Of a stretch of 54,300 nt of DNA, positions 23,335 to 31,993 are shown piece by piece. Origin of the DNA: Desulfobacterales bacterium HSG16 (GTDB lineage Bacteria; Desulfobacterota; Desulfobacteria; Desulfobacterales; HSG16); NCBI GenBank assembly GCA_030377965.1, contig JAUCGE010000014.1, forward strand, positions 1 to 54,300, written 5' to 3'. The notes under the pieces were generated by a model, which saw only the letters and a list, made by a program, of their open reading frames with translations, was not told where the DNA came from and did not search any database. Numbering within the stretch: position 1 is the first letter of the stretch; each line of letters starts with the position of its first letter. The translations under genes and the position numbers were made by a program.

Positions 23335-26300
23335 TTAATGTTTTTTCAAGGGACTCGGTCCCAGTTGGCTGATTTGTTCCGTTTTTGCTTCTATCCGGCC
23401 TGAAAACACGGATGCCAGACTCGATGAACCTGCTATAAAATGGATTCGATCTTCCGCAAGCCCGATTTCCGCAAGCTTCGCTCGGATAGATTCGACCTTG
23501 TTTTCCGCAGATGAAGTACCGCTCTTGTGCAGGCAGCTTTCATCTTTGGAGCAGCTCGATACAATAATACCATCAGCACCCTGCTCGAAAACTTCCAGAA
23601 GCTGTTCCACATCCAGTCTTGACATGCACGGCATATTCACGACCCGCAAACCTGCGAAAGGATTTTTTCTGCCAGCAGAAATCATTCGATCCCTTGCCTG
23701 GGCAGGACAGTTGCCGCATGAGAACAGGACTATATCTGGAATAAAATTTTCTGCATCTTCCACTTTCTCCGGTTTTGCTGGTAAAATGCCGTGGCAGTTG
23801 CCGCAGGCCATCTGGTGCTGGTTCTCGGACATTTTGATGTACTGGCCGGGACAGAGTGACGCGCATGCCCCGCATCCCTGGCACAGATTTGGATCAATTA
23901 CCGATACATGGCCCTCTATCCGGGGAATTCCGTAGGGGCAGGCTCTTACGCAGGTGCAGCATACCGGACAACTTGGCACTGTCACCTGTGCAATCGCATT
24001 TTCAAGGGGTATGGTCGATTTTTGAAGTATGGTCAGAGCGCAGGCTGCCGCTGCTTTTGCCTGGGAAATCGATTCATCCGAAAATTTGGGCGAATGGGCT
24101 GCCCCGCTCATGGTGATTCCCTGCCGATAGAACTGGACCGGTTTCATTTTGGTATGAGACTCGGCAAAAAAGCCGTTTTTATCCAGATCCACTGAAAACA
24201 GATTGCCAAGCTTTTGGTTCTGGGCGACTTCTGCTGCCGCTAGTACGATCATGTCCGCTTCCAGGACTAATTTTCGATTCAAGAGAGGTTCTGTCACAAC
24301 CGCTTTCAACTTGTTGTCATCGACCGATTTCACGAACGGCTTGTCATCAATGCTGTACCTTATAAATACAACCCCGGCTTTGCGGGCTTTGTCATAGATC
24401 AGTTCTTTCAGGCCGAAGGTTCGCATGTCCCTGAAAAGGATAGTGATATCGAGTTTTGGATTCATGGCCTTGAGCTTGAGAGCAAGGTTCAAAGATCGGG
24501 TGCAGCATGTGCGGCTGCAATAAGGTCTTTCGGCCTCACGGGAACCCACACATTGAATGAAGACTATGTTCTTCGTTTTTTTGGATAATTTTTCTTCTGG
24601 ATCTGCCAGACGTTTTTCCAGACTGGCGAGAGTTACCACCCCCGAATGCTCGCCGTAGAGATATTCCGCAGGCGCAAGTTCTGATGTTACGGGTGCAATA
24701 TGGGTGACACCGTGACAGACAGTAGTTGCTTTACCGGTATTCATGTCGGTGATTTCGGAAACGAAGTTGCCCACATAGCCGTAGTTTTTTGTCACCTGCG
24801 CGTTAAGATGGAGATGGATCTGCGGGTTTCCGGTAACAGCGGTGATCAACTCCTGCACACTAATAGATGCCAAAGATTCGTCTTTCCAGGTCATTGCCAT
24901 TTCGGCATCGGAACCTGTAAGGCTTTTCCGTGCATCTGCCAGATGAACTTCAATCCCTTTGTCAGCAAGAGTCAGGGCATATTCCATTCCGCTGATACTC
25001 GCCCCGACTGCCAGTGCGGCAGTGGACTTGATCGAAGCCTCGCGCGCAGGAAGAATGCCTCTGGAAAAGAGTGCTTTGATCTGTGCTTTCAACATGTCTG
25101 CTGAAAGCATTCCTGTTTTGAGTTCGGTTTTGAGTTCGGTTTTGAGTCCGGTCTTTATTACGGCAGAAGATTTTTCAGCCTCAGCAGGCGATTTGTGAAT
25201 GAGAGTGCTGGCCAGCATAGTCAAATCGACCATGCAGATATTCATGTTTTCCAACCCTCTTGCCTTGAGCGTACCTTCCAGAAGCGCTCGATGGACAGTG
25301 GGCGCGCAACTTGTGACCAGCAACTGGTTTAAAGCATTTTTCTCGACTATATCGACAATCCGCTTTCGTCCTTTTTTATTACAAAGAACTTCATCCAGGC
25401 ATAAGACTTCGACTCCTGGCTCTTCTTTTAAAAGATCGAAGTTTTTGTCTATACTCGATTTATCCTTGTCAATTGGACAGGAACAGATAAAAAGGCCGAT
25501 ACGCGTGGTATCTGGAGAAGATACAGAATCAAGGGAAACATCGGTTTTCCTGGCAGGAAGCGGCATATATGCGGCTGCCTGGCCTGCGGCTGCTCCTGCC
25601 TCGGTCATGGAATCGTAAATATCCTTGGGGCCGGATAAAGAGCCGCAGACATAAAGACCGGGAACAGGGGTTACAACCGGATTCAAACTTTCCGTCTCAA
25701 CGAACCCCGAATCACCGGCGTATAAACCGAATTGTTCTATCAGGCTTTTGTTTTCAAGGGGCGGTTGTATTCCCGTGGATAACACGATCATGTCATAAGC
25801 GCCGGTTGCTACCTGGTTTGTATCCTGATCATGATAAACCACCGTGGCACGGTCGGTTCCCGGCCTTGGCGGGATAATTTCATTTATACGGCTGCGCTTG
25901 AAGCCCACACCTCGCGCTTTTGCATCATTATAATATTCTTCAAACCCTTTGCCGAAGGCACGCAGATCCATATAGAAAATATCGGTGGTCAAATCATTTC
26001 CAAGTTTTTCCTTTGCGCCAACGGCTTCCTTTACCGCATGCATACAACAGACTGAGGAACAATGTCCGCAACCCGGTTCTTTAGCATCACGGGAACCCAC
26101 ACACTGAATCCATGCAATTTTTTCCGGCGCAGTACCGTTGTCCGGGCGAACCAGGCGGCCATGGGTAGGGCCGGACATACTTTGCAGTCTCTCGAACTCA
26201 AGGGCAGTAAAGACATTGGGCTGCTGATAGCCGTATTTGTTCAAAACCGCATCAGGGGTTGCACTGATTCCGGTGGCAAGAACCACAGCCCCTGCATTCA

Positions 26301-26883
26301 GAACAAATTCACCAGATTGCAGTGAGTCAGGCTGCTGAGAAAAAGAAATGGCTCCTGTCGGACAGATTTTTTCACACTCCCGACAGGAATCGTCCTTGAA
26401 ATGGAGACATTCTTCTGTATCAATGGAATAGGCATAGGGAACTGCCTGAGGATAGGGTATAAATGCCGCTTTACGGGATTCGATACCGCCGCATAAAACC
26501 TCCTGGGGACAAACTTCGGCACAGAGTCCGCATGCTATGCATTTGTCCGGGTCGATGCATTTTGTCCGGGTCGAAATCGACACTGACCAGTCCTGCGGCC
26601 CGTCTTGTTTTACGTCGGTAATTTCAGAATGGGTCAAAATCCGAATATTTGGATGCGTTTCTGCATCAAGCATCGATTTGTAGATGCGGCAGCATGCACA
26701 GTCTGGATAGGTGCGATGGAGTTTTGGCAGGATTCCGCCCAGTGCTGCTGATTTTTCCAGCAGGACAACATTGTGGTTCATTTCCGCTAATGTCAGCGCA
26801 CAGTGAATTCCTGCGATGCCGCCTCCGACCACTAATACCGGTTTAATATTATTGACTTGTACTTCTTGTCTGTTTTGATTCAT
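23335..26883 (-). CDS. hdrA: HdrA-like flavoprotein fused to an MvhD domain
   Basis: This 1182-residue protein joins HdrA-type flavin and iron-sulfur domains to a C-terminal MvhD. The N-terminus has the FAD motif [35 protein letters not shown] and CRECEKICPTG bind clusters near residues 110-175. A second flavin-like half runs from about 600 to 950. Two ferredoxin-like motifs follow (CPVCCTCVRACPYG and CQGCGACASLCPG), then the MvhD part VLFSCGNCPAQARDRM to ADGIIVSSC, which keeps cysteines. Where the other HdrA has selenocysteine, this one reads PDCACCRI. It would be a second bifurcating module of the complex. The gene is 62 bp behind frhB. Confidence 0.88.
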   Translation of the reverse strand: MNQNRQEVQVNNIKPVLVVGGGIAGIHCALTLAEMNHNVVLLEKSAALGGILPKLHRTYPDCACCRIYKSMLDAETHPNIRILTHSEITDVKQDGPQDWSVSISTRTKCIDPDKCIACGLCAEVCPQEVLCGGIESRKAAFIPYPQAVPYAYSIDTEECLHFKDDSCRECEKICPTGAISFSQQPDSLQSGEFVLNAGAVVLATGISATPDAVLNKYGYQQPNVFTALEFERLQSMSGPTHGRLVRPDNGTAPEKIAWIQCVGSRDAKEPGCGHCSSVCCMHAVKEAVGAKEKLGNDLTTDIFYMDLRAFGKGFEEYYNDAKARGVGFKRSRINEIIPPRPGTDRATVVYHDQDTNQVATGAYDMIVLSTGIQPPLENKSLIEQFGLYAGDSGFVETESLNPVVTPVPGLYVCGSLSGPKDIYDSMTEAGAAAGQAAAYMPLPARKTDVSLDSVSSPDTTRIGLFICSCPIDKDKSSIDKNFDLLKEEPGVEVLCLDEVLCNKKGRKRIVDIVEKNALNQLLVTSCAPTVHRALLEGTLKARGLENMNICMVDLTMLASTLIHKSPAEAEKSSAVIKTGLKTELKTELKTGMLSADMLKAQIKALFSRGILPAREASIKSTAALAVGASISGMEYALTLADKGIEVHLADARKSLTGSDAEMAMTWKDESLASISVQELITAVTGNPQIHLHLNAQVTKNYGYVGNFVSEITDMNTGKATTVCHGVTHIAPVTSELAPAEYLYGEHSGVVTLASLEKRLADPEEKLSKKTKNIVFIQCVGSREAERPYCSRTCCTRSLNLALKLKAMNPKLDITILFRDMRTFGLKELIYDKARKAGVVFIRYSIDDKPFVKSVDDNKLKAVVTEPLLNRKLVLEADMIVLAAAEVAQNQKLGNLFSVDLDKNGFFAESHTKMKPVQFYRQGITMSGAAHSPKFSDESISQAKAAAACALTILQKSTIPLENAIAQVTVPSCPVCCTCVRACPYGIPRIEGHVSVIDPNLCQGCGACASLCPGQYIKMSENQHQMACGNCHGILPAKPEKVEDAENFIPDIVLFSCGNCPAQARDRMISAGRKNPFAGLRVVNMPCMSRLDVEQLLEVFEQGADGIIVSSCSKDESCLHKSGTSSAENKVESIRAKLAEIGLAEDRIHFIAGSSSLASVFSGRIEAKTEQISQLGPSPLKKH
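25116..25151. repeat. Three tandem 12-bp repeats in the HdrA-MvhD linker
   Basis: TTTTGAGTTCGG occurs twice and TTTTGAGTCCGG once in direct succession. They encode LKTELKTELKTG-type repeats between the two flavin halves. The unit is a multiple of three, so copy number could vary without breaking the frame. Confidence 0.85.
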
Positions 26884-26900
26884 TACTCACCCATCATGCA

Positions 26901-26945
26901 TTTTTTTGGCATGCGTTTTTTTGGCATCCGCTTTTTTTTGACATC
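26901..26945. repeat. Tandem 15-bp repeats between frhB and hdrA-mvhD
   Basis: TTTTTTTGGCATGCG, TTTTTTTGGCATCCG and a decayed third unit follow each other in the 62-bp spacer, ending at the frhB stop codon. Slippage at the T-runs is likely. Confidence 0.7.
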
Positions 26946-28034
26946 TTATGATGACCTGCGGGTTTTTGCACTGGCCTTTTTCATGTCAGACCATCTGACG
27001 ATCTTATCCATGACCGAAGGTGTCAGTTCAGAAATCTTTCCGTCGTTAAATGTTTCCAGAGCAATTTCAGCAGCGTCTGAAAAAAAGGCTTCCCCAGCCG
27101 ATGAGCGTATGACAGCAGTTGTCCAGCCTTCTTCCGCTCCAATGCCCCCAAACGATATATCGGCAAACTCACTGGCATAATCGTTACAGAAACGGCAGGC
27201 ATGGCGTTTCATGAAATCGAGTTCTTCCAGACGGATATGCCTGATTTCACCATTTTTCAGGTGAATCATGAAATCCTCTTTTACATTGATCTTTTTTAAA
27301 TCATCCCATTGAAATTTTCCCAGGCGGGCCAGTTCAGCACGCTCTTTTTCTCCCAGAACATAATTTCCAGCGCAAAAAAGCCCCAGAAGACAGGTAATGC
27401 TGTCGGCTGGCAATACTCCAAGCGCTTTCATCTTACGGATCGCTTTGATCTGGCAGGGCGGGCCCACAAAGGCCACTTTCTCCAGACTGCCTGCTGTCAT
27501 GGGTGCCAGGGCCTGAACCGAATTGGCGTAGGTTGAATATTCTTCACTGAAAAGGTTCATGGAATATGATGTTTCAAAGGAAAATCCTGCTGCATCCAGA
27601 ATTTCGCCCGGTGTCGTTGCCATGCAGGGGGTTCGCATAAGCGGGCCGGACTGCCTGGCTACAATAGCGCCGTCAATGCGGCCTGAATTAATCTGGTTCA
27701 GCAGAATGCTGGTGACTACACCGCCGTCGGTGGCTCTCTGTCGAACCTGGGAATCTCTTGATCGTGCAATTGTAATACGATCTACATGGCCGATGGGCGT
27801 GGCCCAGTCCGTAAGTGTCCTGATTTCCTGATCCAGTTCACCAACTTCCGGGCAGATCATGTGACACAGACCGCATTCAATGCATTTTTCCTTATCGACA
27901 AAGCGAGGCTCGCCGTCGGGGCCTGTTTCCAGTGCGCCGTAATTGATGGCCGTACAAAAAGATACGCAGCCTGCACAATGATGACAATAGCCCGGTGTTA
28001 CGACTTCTTCCAATAAATCGGAAAAGGTTTTCAT
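26946..28034 (-). CDS. FrhB-like iron-sulfur flavoprotein
   Basis: This is a coenzyme F420 hydrogenase/dehydrogenase beta-subunit homologue of 362 residues. CHHCAGCVSFC and CIECGLCHMICPE bind two clusters at the N-terminus. QRATDGGVVTSILL and KVAFVGPPCQIKAIRKM are the family signature that binds flavin, and RHACRFCNDYASEFADISFGG a further Cys pair. I start it at ATG 28034, which has GGAGGAG four to five nt upstream; the open frame reaches 28130 but would overlap mvhD. In relatives this subunit exchanges electrons with F420, ferredoxin or another carrier. With Hdr and Mvh it could be the outlet or inlet for a soluble acceptor. Confidence 0.85.
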   Translation of the reverse strand: MKTFSDLLEEVVTPGYCHHCAGCVSFCTAINYGALETGPDGEPRFVDKEKCIECGLCHMICPEVGELDQEIRTLTDWATPIGHVDRITIARSRDSQVRQRATDGGVVTSILLNQINSGRIDGAIVARQSGPLMRTPCMATTPGEILDAAGFSFETSYSMNLFSEEYSTYANSVQALAPMTAGSLEKVAFVGPPCQIKAIRKMKALGVLPADSITCLLGLFCAGNYVLGEKERAELARLGKFQWDDLKKINVKEDFMIHLKNGEIRHIRLEELDFMKRHACRFCNDYASEFADISFGGIGAEEGWTTAVIRSSAGEAFFSDAAEIALETFNDGKISELTPSVMDKIVRWSDMKKASAKTRRSS

Positions 28035-28056
28035 TTCTCCTCCAAGTTCTATCCTG

Positions 28057-28536
28057 TCAATCGCTCTGTCCGCTGCCAGCTTCCTGTCCGTCAACCGGCT
28101 CGTCAATCTCATCAATATGGCCCGCTTCATATAACGGATTAGGGCCGAGTTTTTGTATTTTATCTGTAAATTCAGTCACAATTTCGGCAAATTTTGCGGA
28201 TTCTGCCGCAGAAACCCAGGCGATATCGAATCGTTGTGAATCTATACCGCAGGCCGCAAGCGCTGCTTTTACAGCTCCTACCCTGTTCAATGCTTTTTTA
28301 TTACCATCCTGGTAATGACATTCGCCGATGTGTCAACCAATGACAAGGACACCGTCAACCCCCTTGTCCAGAGCGCGGACAACGAGAGCAGGATGGATCA
28401 TTCCGGTACAGGCCACGCGAATGGCGCGCATATTCGTTGGATACTTATAGCGGGATACACCTGCCAGGTCCCCGGCTCCATAAGCTCACCAGTTACATAG
28501 AAAGCCGAGAATGTACGGCTCGAAATTGTCAGGCAT
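28057..28536 (-). CDS. mvhD: MvhD electron-transfer subunit with two selenocysteines
   Basis: MvhD carries electrons from MvhAG to HdrA. The frame from ATG 28536 (GGAG eight nt upstream, overlapping the hdrA stop by 8 nt) reads FLCNW, then TGA at 28486-28488, then AYGAGDLAG; later LVIG, then TGA at 28333-28335, then HIGECHY. In cysteine homologues these read CNWCxY and GCHIGDCHY, so both TGAs stand exactly on conserved Cys (positions 17 and 68 of 159). The C-terminal half NRVGAVKAALAACGID, WVSAAESAKFAEIV and KIQKLGPNPL is unmistakable MvhD. SECIS-like hairpins follow both, each 16 nt after the UGA. Sec in VhuD/FrhD-type proteins is known. A plain ORF search sees only the last 77 codons. Confidence 0.9.
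28300..28316 (-). promoter_or_regulatory. SECIS-like hairpin for MvhD Sec68
   Basis: On the minus strand, 16 nt after the UGA, ATTACC (28316-28311) pairs perfectly with GGTAAT (28305-28300) around AGGAT. Stem length, loop size, GGAT loop and distance equal those of the MvhA hairpin. Confidence 0.7.
28459..28469 (-). promoter_or_regulatory. Weak SECIS-like hairpin for MvhD Sec17
   Basis: Sixteen nt after the UGA, ACC (28469-28467) pairs with GGT (28461-28459) around TGGCA. GGA before and TCC after a 3-nt bulge could extend it. The spacing and the GG-bearing loop fit the other two hairpins, but the stem is short. Confidence 0.45.
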
Positions 28537-31500
28537 GTTCAATACTCCTTTCCAATCGGTCAGCCGCTGCATCTACCTGGGCCTCCAGTTGATCGAGGGT
28601 GAATCCGTGTACATATATCCCGCTTTTGGGACAGGATGCTTCACACAATCCACAGCCTTTGCAGACTGCCGTATCTGTTGTTACTCTGCTCATTTTTCGA
28701 CCGTTTTCGCTGGTTGTCTCAAGTCGAATAGCATTATATGGGCAGACATCTATACATAACGCACATCCGTCACAATTATCGGTTACATAAGCTTTGACCG
28801 CATCAAGTTCCATGACCTCACTGGCAAGGACTGCGCCAGCACGAGCCACAGCAGCCATAGCCTGGGCTACAGATTCGTCCACCGGTTTCGGATAGTGGCA
28901 TAAGCCGGCAATGAACAGGCCGTCACTGGTCATATCTACCGGCCTGAGTTTGGGGTGCGCTTCCAGCAGAAAGCCATCTTCGTTCACACCGCATTTATAA
29001 AATTCGTTAAGTTCCTTGTTTTCTCTGGCAATGATGGCCGCTGCAAGTACCAGATAATCGCATGAAAGCTTTATTGTACGCTGCAAAATCGGAACAAATA
29101 CTTCCACATACAAATTTTTGTCGGCAGCGTAAACATCCGGTTTCCGGTCAAGATCATGACGAACAAAAATAACGCCAAGCTGCCGTGCTTCACGATACAG
29201 GTCTTCCCGTTCACCATAAGTACGGATATCTCTGTGAAGAATATAGACATCTATTTCAGGGTTGAGCTTTTTCAGACGGATGGCATTCTGCACGGAATGG
29301 GTGCAGCATACCCGGCTGCAATAAGGGTGTTTTTCATCTCGCGAACCGACACACTGGATAAAAACGACAGTTTTGGATGCCTTGACAACAGATTCACTGG
29401 TTTTAAGCTCTTCATCAAATTGCAGATGGGTCATTACCCGCCGATCCTGGCCGAACAGATATTCTTCCGGTTGAGATTCCTCGGCCCCTGTTGCCATTAC
29501 AGCCACACCATACTCAATTGTCTGATCTCCATCAGGAGTTCTGGCAATACTTGTAAAATTGCCCACAGATCCGCTGCACGATTTAATCCGGGTGTTCAGC
29601 ATAAGCTTGATTTCAGCATGTTCCCGGACTCTTTCGCCAAGTCCGTCAACCATAGTGCGAATATTCTCTCCGTTCCATGTGGTATCAAGATTTCTGGCAG
29701 CACCGCCCAGCAGATCACCTTTTTCTATCAGAACGGTTTCATAGCCCTGATCGGCAAATCCTAGAGCCGCAGTCATACCGGAAAGACCGCCGCCGATGAC
29801 CAGTGCTTTGCGGACAACTTTGATGCCCTGTCTCTGGAGCGGATAGTTGAAAGTGACCTTGGCAACTGCAATGCGAACCTGGTCTTTTGCTTTGAGTGTA
29901 GCCTTTTCAGGCGAATCCGAATGAACCCATGAATTCTGGTTCCGAATATTAGCCATTTCGATCATAAAGGCATTCAATCCCCCTTCCCTCAATGTATCCT
30001 GAAACAGAGGCTCATGGGTCAGAGGCGAGCAGGCTGCGATAACAACACGGTTTAAATCGTTTTCTTTGATTTTTTCCGAAATCAGTTCCTGAGTGTCTGT
30101 AGAGCAGGTAAACAGATTGTTTTCCGCAAATACAACATTGGGCAGAGTTTTAGCGTATTCAAGCACATCCTGGACATCTACAGTGTTGGCAATATTTATG
30201 CCGCAGGAGCATACAAAAACGCCGATTCGAGGCTCAGTGCCAGTAACCTCTTTTTCCGGAGGATAGGTTTTGGCCTGCGTCATGGTGTCACGGACAGAGG
30301 ACAGCGCAACTGCTGCGGCAGTGGCAGCAGCCGAAGCTTCTGTCACCGAACGGGGAATTGCCTTGGGTGATAAGAATGCACCAATGGCATAAACACCGTC
30401 ACAGGTAGTGGTGACCGGATTCAAAGCATCTGTTTTGACAAATCGGTTGTCCGTAAGCTCGAATCCAAAAGTTTCAGACAGATACCGGGCATCTTCAGAC
30501 GCTTCCAGCCCAACGGAAAGAACCACCATATCGAATTCTTCAGTGACACGCTCTCCGTTGTCAAGAACATAGGATAGACAAACGCCGGTATTATCTTTGC
30601 CAGGTGAAAACGTTCGCGGCCTGGCATTCACAAATTTTACGCCTTTTTTAACCGCATCTTCGTAATATCGCTCGAACTCTTTACCGTGAGTACGGATATC
30701 CATATAAAAAACGGTCTGATCAACAGAATCGCCGCTTAGATGTTCAGCCGTGACCAAAGCCTGTTTTATGGTATACATGCAGCATACGCTGGAACAATAG
30801 CCATTGGCACAATCACTGACATTACGGGAACCCACACATTGAAGCCAGGCAATACGCTCCGGCTCCCTTCCATCGGAGGGCTTGACCAGATGCCCGGTAC
30901 AGGGGCCGCTGACCGACAGGAGTCTCTCATATTCAAGGCTGGTGACCACATCCGGGATTTGTTTGTACCCGTAATGACTCATATCTGACGGATCAAAGGG
31001 CTTATAACCGGGAGCCAGAATGACGGCTCCTGCATTGATGGTGAGAATTTCCTCTTTGTCATCAAAATTTATAGCGTTGGTGGGACAGAATTTTTCACAG
31101 GCCCGGCATCGGCCCCTGGTAAGATAGAGGCAGTTTTTGCCATCTATCAGATATTTCAACGGAACCGTCTGATCGTACTGAATATGGATCGCTTTACGTT
31201 TAGCCAGTCCCGTATTGTATTCGTCACTGACTTTACGCGGGCATTTCTTGGTACACAGGCCGCAGGCGATACATTTTTCCATGTCAACATAGCGGGGATT
31301 TTTGCGAATCGTGACGCTGAAATTTCCCTTTTCGCCAGAAACACCGATAATATCGGTGAGGGTTGATAACTCAATGTTCAAGTGCCGACCGCACTCAACC
31401 AGCTTGGGCGAGATAATTCACATGGCGCAATCGTTGGTGGGATAAGTCTTGTCCAGTTGAGCCATGACACCACCAATACCGGCCCGGCTTTCAATAAGAT

Positions 31501-31603
31501 GGACGAAATAACCCGAGTTAGCAAGGTCAAGGCTAGTCTGAATGCCGGCTATACCGCCGCCGACAACCATCACAGATCCTATATGTTCAGTTGACATACG
31601 CAT
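28529..31603 (-). CDS. hdrA: HdrA electron-bifurcating flavoprotein, selenoprotein
   Basis: HdrA holds the FAD that splits electron pairs. The 1024-residue frame starts at ATG 31603 (GGAAGA upstream) with [20 protein letters not shown] and reads [10 protein letters not shown], then TGA at 31418-31420, then [12 protein letters not shown]. The family has NDCSMC followed by [15 protein letters not shown], so the TGA replaces a conserved Cys (Sec62), as in methanogen HdrA selenoproteins. Then come the ferredoxin-type motifs [12 protein letters not shown] and [11 protein letters not shown], a second flavin half ([19 protein letters not shown], about residue 600) and the C-terminal [14 protein letters not shown] and [12 protein letters not shown]. 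It is the first gene of the operon and overlaps mvhD by 8 nt. Read without Sec, the N-terminal FAD motif is lost. Confidence 0.92.
31381..31395 (-). promoter_or_regulatory. SECIS-like hairpin for HdrA Sec62
   Basis: On the minus strand, 22 nt after the UGA, AGTGC (31395-31391) pairs perfectly with GCACT (31385-31381) around the loop GGTCG. The GGTC apical loop is the same as in the E. coli formate dehydrogenase SECIS. Confidence 0.7.
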
Positions 31604-31654
31604 TTTCTTCCATTTTGATTAAAGTTTATTTTTTCATCAGAATTTAATTTTGCA

Positions 31655-31683
31655 CGGATATCGAAATGCCTCTGATTTGTCAA
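31655..31683 (-). promoter_or_regulatory. Candidate sigma-70 promoter of the Hdr-Mvh operon
   Basis: On the minus strand a perfect -35 box TTGACA (31683-31678) is followed after 17 nt by TATCCG (31660-31655), a weak -10. It lies about 50 nt upstream of hdrA and is the best candidate in this gap. Confidence 0.4.
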
Positions 31684-31975
31684 TAATTTTCTGTTTTCTG
31701 TCTCGACTATACATCTCCTTACTTGTTCAACCACTGCTTATCATCCATCCAGGCAATCCTTTTTTTCTTCAAATATTCAAGTGTATTTTTATGAAACCCG
31801 TGAACTTTGCCTTGCGGTGTTTCACCTCTCCTATAAGCGAGTATTCATCATCATCATCATTTGCTCTGGCAAAGATATCAATCTGAATATATCTTTTATA
31901 GATCGGTGAAGCAGAGTAAGATCAGACTGATTTATATTCCACAAAGTCAAAATCTTCCGGCAAGCCGTGTATCAT
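31684..31975. other. Intergenic region upstream of the Hdr-Mvh operon
   Basis: This part of the 387-bp gap between hdrA and the first kinase is AT-rich. Only short open frames occur, including a plus-strand one without coding character. ATCATCATCATCAT at 31848-31861 is a simple repeat. Nothing else is clear. Confidence 0.4.
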
Positions 31976-31993
31976 TGATACAGTTTTGTATCA
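31976..31993. repeat. Palindrome at the stop codon of the REC-PAS kinase
   Basis: TGATACA (31976-31982) and TGTATCA (31987-31993) are perfect arms around GTTT and include the kinase stop codon. There is no T-run, so termination is uncertain. Confidence 0.5.

Noticed and set aside
28057..28536. Explaining mvhD, hdrA and mvhA as frameshifted pseudogenes
   Set aside because: The reading frame does not change at any of the four UGAs, each replaces a conserved cysteine, and hairpins follow.
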